From positions 109,965-173,964 of the forward strand of contig JAFLTQ010000003.1 in NCBI GenBank assembly GCA_022510385.1: a stretch of DNA of 64,000 nt, written 5' to 3'. The translations under genes were made by a program, and so were the position numbers. The notes under the pieces are model-generated. The model searched no databases. It worked only from the letters and a program-made list of their open reading frames with translations, and had not been told where the DNA came from. Shown here piece after piece: positions 56,101 to 63,773 of this stretch. The stretch is from Muribaculaceae bacterium. Lineage in GTDB: Bacteria; Bacteroidota; Bacteroidia; Bacteroidales; Muribaculaceae. Within the stretch, counting starts at the first letter, position 1. Each line of letters opens with the position of its first letter.

Positions 56101-57661
56101 TCTGTTTGAAATAATTAAAAAACCGCTGAGGCCTTTGAGACAATGCTGCTATCGGCCTGTCGTCGCCCATCGAAGTTGTCGGTTCCTGACGGTTTTTGAC
56201 CATCGGTTTCAAAATAGTTTCAATATCTTCCGACGAAAATCCGAAAGTCTTCATCAATCTTGAATAGTTGTCAACATCAAGACTAACCTTTCTTCCACTG
56301 GTGATGTCCTGGAGATTCACTAAATTCTCATGCAGCCACTCTTTATACGGATTGGCGGATGCGAGCTCAAGTTTTATCTCATCATTTTTCATCAACCGAC
56401 CCTTTTCAAGGTCCACCATTATCATTTTGCCCGGTTTCAGGCGTCCCTTTTCTACAATGGAAGATTCAGGTATCATATTGGCGACACCGGTTTCTGATGC
56501 AATAATAAGGATACCGGAATCTGTCACCATATATCTGCTTGGTCGCAGACCGTTTCTATCCAGAAGGCCTCCTGCATATTTTCCGTCGGAAAACATCACG
56601 GCAGCCGGACCGTCCCACGGCTCCATAAATATCGAATGGTATCCATAAAACCCTTTCATACGGCTGCTCATAAGATTCTTGCTGCCATAACTTTCCGGAA
56701 TCAACATAGCCAGTGCATGCGGCAAACTAAAACCTGCCTTCACAAAAAATTCCACTGCATTGTCAAGTGAGGCACTGTCGCTCAATCCCGGTTGAATCAA
56801 TGGTGATATCTCATCTATATTTTCTATGAAATCGGGTTTTATTACAGATTCGCGGGTATGCATCCACATCCGGTTCCCCTTGATAGTGTTTATTTCTCCA
56901 TTGTGCGCTATCATCCTGAAAGGCTGGGCAAGTCTCCACTGCGGGAAGGTATTTGTGGAAAAACGAGAATGAACCATTGCAAATGCACTGGTGAAATAAG
57001 GATTTATCAGGTCAGGGAAATAATATCTCAGTTGATGGGAGGTCAACATCCCTTTATAAATCAGTATCCTGGTGGATAGACTCAGTATATAGCAACTTCC
57101 CTTATCCTTTATTCTTTGGCTTGCTTCAACTCTTTTCTCGATTTTCTTTTCTATTATATATAATTTTCTGCGCAACTCCTCTTCATACAGGGTGACATCT
57201 CTTTGCAAGTCATCGTCTCCTTTGATAAAGATCTGGCGTATCCTTGGTTCAGTCTCTTTTGCCACTTCTCCTAAAACGGAACTGTTGACCGGGACCTCCC
57301 TGATCTTCATTAATTGCAGCCCCTCTTCTTTGACTGCATCCCTGATTATGCTCAGGAAAGCATCATAATCGTCATCATCCTTGGGCATGAACAGCATACC
57401 CACCCCGTATCTCCCTTTTTCAGGCACCGGAATTCCATTAAGCAATATAAATTCATGGGGTATCTGAACCATTATACCGGCTCCATCTCCACTTTTATGG
57501 TCGGCGCCTTCCGCTCCACGATGAGCCATGTGTTCCAACACCCGAAGGGCATTCTCCACAACATCGTGATATTTCACTCCCCTGATATTTACGATTAATC
57601 CCACACCACACGCATCATGTTCGTTTGAGGGATCATAAAGAGATCTGCTATAATCTTTCAC
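53180..57661 (-). CDS. gltB: Glutamate synthase large subunit
   Basis: A 1493-residue enzyme that makes two glutamates from glutamine and 2-oxoglutarate. The class II amidotransferase begins at Cys18 in EHDACGVGLIV, so a 17-residue propeptide is removed. Then follow the central domain and the FMN domain (SGRFGVTIEYL, AKPGEGGQLPG, SGGEGGTGASPASS). The 3Fe-4S cysteines lie in CIMDRKCHTNTCPVG (about 1125), and a C-terminal GXGXG beta-helix ends it (GLSGGKITVVPP, GATSGEVYINGQVGERF). Length is normal. The partner gltD is not adjacent. Confidence 0.97.
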   Translation of the reverse strand: MKDYSRSLYDPSNEHDACGVGLIVNIRGVKYHDVVENALRVLEHMAHRGAEGADHKSGDGAGIMVQIPHEFILLNGIPVPEKGRYGVGMLFMPKDDDDYDAFLSIIRDAVKEEGLQLMKIREVPVNSSVLGEVAKETEPRIRQIFIKGDDDLQRDVTLYEEELRRKLYIIEKKIEKRVEASQRIKDKGSCYILSLSTRILIYKGMLTSHQLRYYFPDLINPYFTSAFAMVHSRFSTNTFPQWRLAQPFRMIAHNGEINTIKGNRMWMHTRESVIKPDFIENIDEISPLIQPGLSDSASLDNAVEFFVKAGFSLPHALAMLIPESYGSKNLMSSRMKGFYGYHSIFMEPWDGPAAVMFSDGKYAGGLLDRNGLRPSRYMVTDSGILIIASETGVANMIPESSIVEKGRLKPGKMIMVDLEKGRLMKNDEIKLELASANPYKEWLHENLVNLQDITSGRKVSLDVDNYSRLMKTFGFSSEDIETILKPMVKNRQEPTTSMGDDRPIAALSQRPQRFFNYFKQMFAQVTNPPIDSLREKSVMSLTDYIGGVCDNILEPSPDICKVVELSSPIISNVDLDNLKNLSYKGFRTITLDMTYPVAEGYEGLEKSIDHLSLEVEKSVDDGYNYIILSDKNVDENHAPIPSLIGVAAVHQHLIKTHKRSQTAIIVESGEVMSVMDVALLIGYGSSAVNPYLTFATLNDLVKKGELQLDYETAKKYYINAIDKGLLKIMSKMGISTVRSYKGSMLFEPVGISTSLLDKYFGGGLSSIEGIDLTDVARDIETRHKEAFSEEESNSLKNEGIYKYVPGGEEHAWNPVVVRAFIKSLKENNYEAFKEFTKMADNEEHPLFLRNMMEIKSDRKSIPIEEVESEESIIKRFVGGAMSFGAISKQAHEDIALALNQMGCRSNTGEGGEDPERFTKKVNGIPLRSATKQIASGRFGVTIEYLVEADEIQIKVAQGAKPGEGGQLPGFKINEIIAKTRHSIPGITLISPPPHHDIYSIEDLSQLIFDLKNVNPEAVISVKLVAESGVGTVAAGVAKAKADLIVVSGGEGGTGASPASSVRCAGLPMELGLSEIQQTLVLNNLRGKVRLQCDGQLKTGRDVVVSALLGAEEYGFSTSLMIALGCIMDRKCHTNTCPVGIATQCEELMAKYSGSPERIITYFHFIAKEVREILAQTGYKKIDDLIGRVDLLKQKKYDGKLGKINLSRVLASTRADNEDIKWDGQKQEAIHGVMDESLIMSSESAIINKTPIEFSMPISNTDRSVGAMLSGFVTRRYPVDKLDADTINVNFTGSAGQSFGAFLIKGISFNLEGDANDYVGKGLSGGKITVVPPKNSSFKPQDNVIAGNTILYGATSGEVYINGQVGERFCVRNSGAIAVVEGVGDHCCEYMTGGRVVVLGPTGNNFAAGMSGGIAYVWNPEGKFDFLCNMELVELTLIENEADNHELRKLVEKHYEHTNSPLAASILSDWNNRVKEFIKVTPIEYKKIIETEKE

Positions 57662-57697
57662 CGTGCAATTATTTTAAATTCAATCCTTTTACCTCTG

Positions 57698-57730
57698 CAA
57701 ATTTAATAATTCTTTATGGAGTTTTACAAA
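57698..57730 (-). promoter_or_regulatory. Promoter of gltB
   Basis: TTTG (57730-57727) and TAAATTTG (57705-57698) on the minus strand, 21 nt apart. Leader about 34 nt. It lies in the 281-nt gap shared with the glutamine synthetase gene. Confidence 0.65.
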
Positions 57731-57777
57731 AAATCAGAAAATTTTGATGTTTTATAGCATAATTATAAAATTATTTT

Positions 57778-57785
57778 TATATTTG
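57778..57785 (+). promoter_or_regulatory. Promoter -7 element of glutamine synthetase III
   Basis: TATATTTG (TAnnTTTG). No exact -33 element. Leader about 155 nt to the ATG at 57943. Confidence 0.5.
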
Positions 57786-57942
57786 CATCATATTTAATAA
57801 AATCAGCAAGACACTCGGACATATTGATATAATCTACATATTAAATAATTGAACTGACACTACATTTTGACCCCGATGATTGGAAACAATTAGAGAGATC
57901 GAAAATTTCAATAAACAATCACAACTGTTAAAGCTAACAAAA

Positions 57943-60126
57943 ATGTCAACACTCAGATTCAAAGCAGTGGAAGAAGCCATGGGGCGCAAAGCTGTGCCCG
58001 TGGAAGTGCCGGCAGAACGACCGGAAGTTTATTACGGTAAACAAGTATTCAACCGTCAGAAAATGTTTGAGTATCTGCCGAAGGAGACATACGATGTCTT
58101 GGTGGATGCCATCGACAACAGAAAACCGTTGCCTCGTGATTATGCCGACAGCGTGGCAGCAGGAATGAAAAAATGGGCTGTTGACAACGGAGCCCGACAT
58201 TACACCCACTGGTTCCAACCTCTCACTGACGGGACAGCTGAAAAACACGATTCTTTTATTGATCATGATGGCAAAGGAGGAGTGGTGGAGAAATTCACCG
58301 GAAAGATGCTCGTCCAGCAGGAGCCTGATGCTTCCAGTTTTCCGAGTGGAGGTATTCGCAACACTTTTGAAGCTCGCGGTTATTCCGCATGGGATATCTC
58401 GTCGCCTGCTTTCCTGATCGGCGAAACTCTTTGCATCCCGACTGTATTTATCTCTTACACAGGTGAAAGCCTTGACTACAAGACTCCTCTTCTTCGCGCC
58501 CTGAATGCTGTAGACAAAGCGGGAACAAGGGTGGCTCGCTTTTTCGATCCCGATGTAAAACATGTGGATGCTTATCTTGGATGGGAACAGGAGTATTTCT
58601 TGGTAGATGAGGCATTATATTCAGCTCGTCCTGACCTTGCGCTTACAGGCAGAACCCTTATGGGGCATGAGAGCGCTAAGAATCAACAGCTTGAAGACCA
58701 TTATTTCGGTGCAATCCCTAAACGTGTCGAGGCCTTTATGCTTGATCTTGAGCTGGAAGGACATAAGTTGGGAATCCCCGTGAAAACCAGACATAATGAA
58801 GTTGCCCCCAATCAATTTGAGTTGGCTCCCGTGTTTGAGGAGGTTAACCTGGCCAACGACCATAACGTGCTGATTATGTCTGTAATGAAAGAGGTAGGGA
58901 GAAAACATAATTTCCGCGTTCTTCTTCATGAAAAGCCCTTTGCAGGAATCAATGGTTCGGGTAAACACAATAACTGGAGTCTTGGCACAGATAAGGGTGT
59001 GCTTCTTTTCAGCCCCGGAAAAACACAAAAAGATAATTTGCAGTTCATCACATTTATAGCAAATGCAATGGCTGCCGTTTATAAACATAATGCCTTGTTA
59101 AAGGCTACTATCTCTTCTGCCACCAATTCTCATCGTCTGGGTGCTAACGAGGCTCCTCCCGCAATTATTTCTATTTTCCTTGGGGCACAATTAAGCCGCA
59201 TTCTACAAGACATCGTAGAGGGTAAAGTGAATCTGGAATTGAGCGATAAGGAAAGCCACACTGTCGGAGTGAATCAGATTCCCGAAATCTCGATGGATAG
59301 CACTGACCGCAACCGCACCTCTCCATTTGCTTTCGTTGGAAATAGATTTGAATTCAGGGCAATGGGTTCATCCACAAATTGTGCAGCCTCTATGTTGGCG
59401 CTAAATGCTGCTGTAGCCGATCAGCTCAACAGTTTCGCCGATGTTGTGGAAGGTAGAGTGAAAGCCGGCGAAGATCTTGAAAAAGTTATCCTTGATGAAG
59501 TGAAGTCACTGATTGTCAAGACTCAGCCTATTCATTTCGATGGTAACGGCTATTCGGAGGAATGGAAAGAAGAGGCAGCTAAAAGGGGTCTCGACTGTGA
59601 AACCTCCGTGCCTAAGATCTTTGATGCCTATCTGAGCGATTCCTCTAAAGAAATGTTCCGTCGCACAGGTGTTCTCACTGATGTGGAACTCGAGGCTCGC
59701 AATGAAGTGAAATGGGAGATGTACACCAAGAAGATTCAGATAGAAGCTCGTGTGCTCGGTGATCTTGCAATCAACCATATCCTGCCGGTAGCTAAACGCT
59801 ATGAGCTGACTCTTCTTGACTGCGTGAAGAAGACGAAAGATCTTTTCCCGGAAGAGGAAGCCTCGGAAATGTCAAATGATGACATGGAGGTGATTAAAAA
59901 GATTGTGGAACATTCCAAGATTATCCGCAAAGAGGTGTCGGAGATGGTAAATGCAAGAAGGATTGCCAACAAGATAACTAATGAGCGTGAAAAGGCAATT
60001 GCATATCACGACACTGTGTTGCCCCATATGGATGTCATCCGTTATCATATTGACAAGCTTGAATTGATGGTCGACAATGACATCTGGCCGCTTCCCAAAT
60101 ATCGCGAACTCTTGTTCATCAGATAA
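57943..60126 (+). CDS. glnN: Glutamine synthetase type III
   Basis: A 727-residue type III glutamine synthetase, the form typical of Bacteroides and cyanobacteria, which joins ammonium to glutamate with ATP. Family segments: YGKQVFNRQKMFEYLPKETY, THWFQPLTDGTAEKHDSF, the metal/glutamate-binding LGWEQEYFLVDEALY, TRHNEVAPNQFELAP, and KPFAGINGSGKHNNWSL. The ATG at 57943 gives the usual start and length; a TTG at 57880 extends the frame without homology. Divergent from gltB, so the two GS/GOGAT genes share a control region. Confidence 0.95.
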   Translation: MSTLRFKAVEEAMGRKAVPVEVPAERPEVYYGKQVFNRQKMFEYLPKETYDVLVDAIDNRKPLPRDYADSVAAGMKKWAVDNGARHYTHWFQPLTDGTAEKHDSFIDHDGKGGVVEKFTGKMLVQQEPDASSFPSGGIRNTFEARGYSAWDISSPAFLIGETLCIPTVFISYTGESLDYKTPLLRALNAVDKAGTRVARFFDPDVKHVDAYLGWEQEYFLVDEALYSARPDLALTGRTLMGHESAKNQQLEDHYFGAIPKRVEAFMLDLELEGHKLGIPVKTRHNEVAPNQFELAPVFEEVNLANDHNVLIMSVMKEVGRKHNFRVLLHEKPFAGINGSGKHNNWSLGTDKGVLLFSPGKTQKDNLQFITFIANAMAAVYKHNALLKATISSATNSHRLGANEAPPAIISIFLGAQLSRILQDIVEGKVNLELSDKESHTVGVNQIPEISMDSTDRNRTSPFAFVGNRFEFRAMGSSTNCAASMLALNAAVADQLNSFADVVEGRVKAGEDLEKVILDEVKSLIVKTQPIHFDGNGYSEEWKEEAAKRGLDCETSVPKIFDAYLSDSSKEMFRRTGVLTDVELEARNEVKWEMYTKKIQIEARVLGDLAINHILPVAKRYELTLLDCVKKTKDLFPEEEASEMSNDDMEVIKKIVEHSKIIRKEVSEMVNARRIANKITNEREKAIAYHDTVLPHMDVIRYHIDKLELMVDNDIWPLPKYRELLFIR

Positions 60127-60138
60127 AACAACAGATTG

Positions 60139-60169
60139 AGAGCAGTCCTTAACGGACTGCTCTTTTTTA
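60139..60169 (+). terminator. Terminator after glutamine synthetase
   Basis: AGAGCAGTCC (60139-60148) and GGACTGCTCT (60154-60163), 10-bp perfect stem, TTAAC loop, then a T-run. Confidence 0.85.
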
Positions 60170-60207
60170 TTGATTCTCCGAAGGAGATTTCTATGGTTCA
60201 TAAATCT

Positions 60208-60242
60208 GCTCGGCGGACGCGACAGGTCGCGTCCCTACCGGC
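60208..60242 (-). repeat. GC-rich REP-like palindromic repeat, copy A
   Basis: A 35-nt unit whose core GGACGCGAC-AG-GTCGCGTCC (60215-60234) is a near-perfect palindrome. Its reverse complement matches 30 of 35 bases of copy B at 63626-63660. It ends 1 nt before the GH140 stop codon. The GC content stands out from the AT-rich surroundings. Resembles dispersed extragenic palindromic repeats. Confidence 0.75.
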
Positions 60243-60243
60243 T

Positions 60244-61647
60244 TTACAATCCATCAAACCTCCCGGAATCAAGGGCTATGAGGACGAAATCGGAGCCTGC
60301 CGGGGCCGGTGAGTTTAACGTCAGGATCCCGTCAGGTTGTGTACCGATATAATGTGTCTCGCCGCTGACAGGGTCAAACCACCATAAGGATTTCTCCTTG
60401 CCCGAAATTCGCGTAAGATCCAAGGTCATAGGTCGCCCCGTGTGATTATAGACAAGAAGATAGTCCGACCCACGTGTAGCCAGCAACCTGTCGTACCTCT
60501 GACCATTGTTTCTGACTATAAGAGAATCGGCCACACGTTCATAATAAGGGAATTTTATCATTAAGTCCTTGAGATGTTTCATCTGTTTTCTTCCGGGATC
60601 ATCCAGGGCGCGCCACCATGGTTTGCTATCCCCGTCGGCGAAATAGGCACCCTCTATTCCGGGCCTCACAAACTGCATGATTGAATTATGACCGTAGGTA
60701 TGTCCGCAAGAGCCTGCAAAGACCGACCAGTAGGCATACCGTCGGACGTCTTTATCGGTCCAGCGGGGTTCATCCGGAGAATGGAGCCCATGCGGGATAT
60801 CCTCGTAACTCGGCTCTCCGTCGAGCACCGGTTTGAGTGGCCTCTTATTGGTTGCAGAATCCACATACATCCAGGAATCCTCTTCAGTCCCGTCAGGTAT
60901 CGGATAATTCTTATCCCCGTTTCTCTGGCCATAACGTCGGTGACCGCTCTGAAACATATTGAAATCAAGCCAAGGGCGGTCGTTAAACCAGCGGGCCGAA
61001 GTGGTTCTTCCTCGGGGATGAAAAGTCATCAGATGTTGCGGATCATTCGAGCGTATGGTAGATGCAAGTCTTTCCCATACCTCCGGTTTGACATCCCCTT
61101 CGATATCGCCACCAATAATCCAGATTATGTTGGGTCGGTCTCCATATCTTTGCGCCAGGAAACGACCATAGGTTTCAGCTTGCGACTCGTTCATCAGTCC
61201 CGCTTTCACCAAGCCTCCCCAAATTGCTACCATCCCAATGTAGATCCCCTCTTTTTCAGCTTGATCTATGATATAGTCGAGGTGATCCCAATATCCATAT
61301 CCCGGGATGCTGTCTACGTATGAGAGATCCCAACCATGAGGATGAGAGAGGGCACCGTAGGCATTAAATGCAGGGACTGCATTGATAACCTGAATCTGAA
61401 CTACATTGAAACCATCTTCTGCACTGCGTTTGAGATAGTAGGCGGCTTCGTCACGATCGAGCCGTTCCGGAAGGAGCCAACCGGTATCTCCAAGCCAGAA
61501 GAATGGAGTGCTGTCGGCATGGCATAGGAAACGCTGATTCTCGGAAACACGCAGAGGCCCATGGGTCCATGGTTTTTCTCCCGAAGCTACATTGAAATTA
61601 AAGAGACATAGGAGAAAAAGAGAGATCGCAATAGATATATGACGCAT
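60244..61647 (-). CDS. GH140-type glycoside hydrolase (apiosidase-like, DUF4038)
   Basis: A 467-residue exported enzyme. A signal peptide (MRHISIAISLFLLCLFNFNVASG) leads to a TIM barrel of the DUF4038 type: HADSTPFFWLGDTGWLLPERL, AEDGFNVVQIQVINAVPAFN, IWIIGGDIEGDV and VLDGEPSYEDIPHG. The Asp and Glu in the last two are the likely acidic catalytic residues (inference). A C-terminal beta domain follows (about 375-460; LLATRGSDYLLVYNHTGRPM). GH140 contains the Bacteroides apiosidase that acts on rhamnogalacturonan II. The adjoining pectate lyase and polygalacturonase genes fit a pectin role. Confidence 0.88.
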   Translation of the reverse strand: MRHISIAISLFLLCLFNFNVASGEKPWTHGPLRVSENQRFLCHADSTPFFWLGDTGWLLPERLDRDEAAYYLKRSAEDGFNVVQIQVINAVPAFNAYGALSHPHGWDLSYVDSIPGYGYWDHLDYIIDQAEKEGIYIGMVAIWGGLVKAGLMNESQAETYGRFLAQRYGDRPNIIWIIGGDIEGDVKPEVWERLASTIRSNDPQHLMTFHPRGRTTSARWFNDRPWLDFNMFQSGHRRYGQRNGDKNYPIPDGTEEDSWMYVDSATNKRPLKPVLDGEPSYEDIPHGLHSPDEPRWTDKDVRRYAYWSVFAGSCGHTYGHNSIMQFVRPGIEGAYFADGDSKPWWRALDDPGRKQMKHLKDLMIKFPYYERVADSLIVRNNGQRYDRLLATRGSDYLLVYNHTGRPMTLDLTRISGKEKSLWWFDPVSGETHYIGTQPDGILTLNSPAPAGSDFVLIALDSGRFDGL

Positions 61648-61680
61648 GTGTTGATAATTTGATACGGTTTCAAACAGGAA

Positions 61681-61700
61681 CGGAGGTCGACTGACCTCCG
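61681..61700. repeat. Short GC-rich inverted repeat between PL1 and GH140 genes
   Basis: CGGAGGTC and GACCTCCG pair over 8 bp around GACT in the 81-nt gap between the two co-oriented genes. There is no T-run, so it may be an intercistronic processing or stabilising hairpin. Confidence 0.5.
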
Positions 61701-61728
61701 CCCCATATATTGCTTGTGAATAAGACTG

Positions 61729-63597
61729 TTATCTCACCACAAACTTCTTGCCATTGCGGATATAGATGCCCGGTGAAAGCTCACCCTTAACTTCAACACC
61801 CATGATGGTGTAAGTCTTGCCGTCATTCCTTGAATCCTTGTAATCAAAGAAGATCTGATCTACGCCGGCATTGTCCTCATTACTTGATAGAAGAGTTCCG
61901 CCTTCCACTCCTCCCTCCATGATATGGGCTACGAGTGAATTGATATACTCTTCGAAGTTGGTATATCCTGATTCGGCTAAATCAATTCCATCTTCGGGAT
62001 TCTCCGGGTCAAGACCGTTTTCTATCTCCCAATCGTCCGGCATACCGTCTCCGTCAGTGTCAAGTGGAGCCTCAAGACTTTCCAAAACGGGCCATCCACT
62101 TGTGCCGTCGGCATACAACACCTGGTCTTGTGAATCTATAATACCGGTTTTGGTAAAGAAAGTCTTACCGTCTCTACACTCCTCAATCAGCATTTGGTCG
62201 TAAGCATCTCTGTGGAGAGAGGCTCCTACATATTCAAGCACTTTGGTATATGCATCCTCGGCTGAATGGGTGGTGACATCCACAAAGTCTATAGGGCGGT
62301 CGAGTTTCAATGAATTCTTGACTACATTATCCTTACCGGGATATACGTTATCACATTCCTTAGAGGCCATCTGGTTGAAAATGCCGTTGGCCCAGTTGTC
62401 TGCTGTCACGTCAGGATAGAGAGTGTTGACATTTCCTTCTACGAAATATTTGCCATATTTATGCACCATGGGCCACCATGAATTTGTACCGATCTTAACG
62501 CTTATCCCCTTATAGTCGAAGGTAGCGGCCTCCATATCTACCGGGCAAGACACATATTTTGTTGAGTCCGGAATATAAACTCTTATTGTCGGGTCGCCAT
62601 ATTCCGAGAATTGATAAGAAATATTTCCTCCTTTCACGGAAGCTGTCTCCTTGGCGGCATTGTGTAATCTGGTAGCTGTAAGGTCTTTGTCAACACAATA
62701 ATCGAAAGTTCGTGCATCGATTTTGGCGATACGCTTACCCTTATTGCCGGTAGGAGTTGTTGCTCCCGGTTTGAAGTAGTTGTTGACCACATTGACATTC
62801 ATACCTTCACCACCATAGATACCGTTGCCTCCGTAATTAAAGATCACATTGTTGCGGAAATCCATACGCTCATCTTTCTGAGTGCCGGGACGCGGGCCGA
62901 AACGCGGAGTGCGTGAGTCATGATTCGTCACTAAATTATGATGGTAGGTTGCTCCGGAGCCGCCCCAATTGCCTCCATAACCATGTGAACCCTTGCTATG
63001 ACCCGAATTCTTGAGCGAATGAGAGGCGATACACCATTGCACGGTTATATTCTTGCTACCATATACTGAAAGGCATTCATCGATCGACCAGGAAACGGAA
63101 CAATGGTCAATAATCCAGTCCTGACCATCCATGCCGCCGAGGCCGTCTCCTTCATGAGCCGTTTTATTCAGTTTGATTGCCTCGTTGCCGAGACGGAATC
63201 TCATAAAGCGTATGATAACATTTTTAGCTGATATTACGAACGGATAGTTTGCCACGCATATACCATCCCCGGGTGCTGTCTGACCTGCAATTGTGACATT
63301 TCCATTTCTCATTTTCAGTTCGCTCTGAAGCATGATTGTGCCGGAAACATCAAATACTATTGTACGAGGACCGCTCTGACATACGGCCCAACGGAATGAA
63401 CCCTCTATCGGGTTTTTGTCATCACCGTTATCCTCGAGGTTGGTGACATGATAGACGGCGCCGCCTCGGCCTCCGGTGACGTATCTGCCGAAGCCCTCAG
63501 CTCCGGGGAATGCCGGGAGTTGCGCTTCTTCACCGTCGGCGAGCATCGGCAACGTGAATAAGGATAGGATTAAGGTAAGTAAAGTAAATTTTTTCAT
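61729..63597 (-). CDS. Pectate lyase family 1-type polysaccharide lyase, secreted
   Basis: A 622-residue protein. A signal peptide (MKKFTLLTLILSLFTLPMLADG) is followed by a right-handed beta-helix of the PL1 family: AFPGAEGFGRYVTGGRGGAVYHVTNL (read in parts), GNVTIAGQTAPGDGI, WIIDHCSVSWSIDECLSVYG, HNLVTNHDSRTPRFGPRPGT. It cleaves homogalacturonan by Ca-dependent beta-elimination. Near residues 515-540 lies a calcium-binding repeat (DTDGDGMPDDWEIENGLDP). The last 27 residues (GELSPGIYIRNGKKFVVR at the end) resemble a type A Por-secretion/C-terminal sorting tail. Probably the first gene of a PL1-GH140 unit. Confidence 0.9.
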   Translation of the reverse strand: MKKFTLLTLILSLFTLPMLADGEEAQLPAFPGAEGFGRYVTGGRGGAVYHVTNLEDNGDDKNPIEGSFRWAVCQSGPRTIVFDVSGTIMLQSELKMRNGNVTIAGQTAPGDGICVANYPFVISAKNVIIRFMRFRLGNEAIKLNKTAHEGDGLGGMDGQDWIIDHCSVSWSIDECLSVYGSKNITVQWCIASHSLKNSGHSKGSHGYGGNWGGSGATYHHNLVTNHDSRTPRFGPRPGTQKDERMDFRNNVIFNYGGNGIYGGEGMNVNVVNNYFKPGATTPTGNKGKRIAKIDARTFDYCVDKDLTATRLHNAAKETASVKGGNISYQFSEYGDPTIRVYIPDSTKYVSCPVDMEAATFDYKGISVKIGTNSWWPMVHKYGKYFVEGNVNTLYPDVTADNWANGIFNQMASKECDNVYPGKDNVVKNSLKLDRPIDFVDVTTHSAEDAYTKVLEYVGASLHRDAYDQMLIEECRDGKTFFTKTGIIDSQDQVLYADGTSGWPVLESLEAPLDTDGDGMPDDWEIENGLDPENPEDGIDLAESGYTNFEEYINSLVAHIMEGGVEGGTLLSSNEDNAGVDQIFFDYKDSRNDGKTYTIMGVEVKGELSPGIYIRNGKKFVVR

Positions 63598-63625
63598 GTA
63601 TGATTATTTTTTAAGGGTTTGAAAG

Positions 63626-63660
63626 GCCGGTAGGGATACGAACTGTCGCATCCGCCGCGC
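63626..63660 (+). repeat. GC-rich REP-like palindromic repeat, copy B
   Basis: GCCGGTAGGGATACGAACTG... matches the reverse complement of copy A (60208-60242) in 30 of 35 positions, in opposite orientation. It lies in the predicted 5' leader of the pectate lyase gene, 28 nt before its ATG. Confidence 0.75.
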
Positions 63661-63704
63661 AATCAGTATTGACATCGCAGGTGTTTGATTACAAGTTTGT
63701 AACG

Positions 63705-63712
63705 CAAAGATA
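63705..63712 (-). promoter_or_regulatory. Promoter -7 element of the pectate lyase gene
   Basis: Reads TATCTTTG on the minus strand (TAnnTTTG), with CTTG about 21 nt upstream. It would give a leader of about 100 nt that contains repeat copy B. Confidence 0.5.
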
Positions 63713-63735
63713 ATAAATTTATTTGATATAAATCA

Positions 63736-63768
63736 AGTCGCGGAGCGGGGATAAGTCGCTCCGCGACT
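63736..63768. repeat. 12-bp GC-rich inverted repeat after GH28 gene
   Basis: AGTCGCGGAGCG (63736-63747) and its exact complement (63757-63768) flank a 9-nt loop, 5 nt after the GH28 stop codon. Likely a transcript-end hairpin; no strong T-run follows. Sequence differs from copies A and B but has the same GC-rich, palindromic nature. Confidence 0.6.
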
Positions 63769-63773
63769 GCACT

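Noticed and set aside
60688..61323. 211-codon plus-strand frame opposite GH140
   Set aside because: The minus-strand GH140 protein is clearly conserved; the opposite frame shows no domain.
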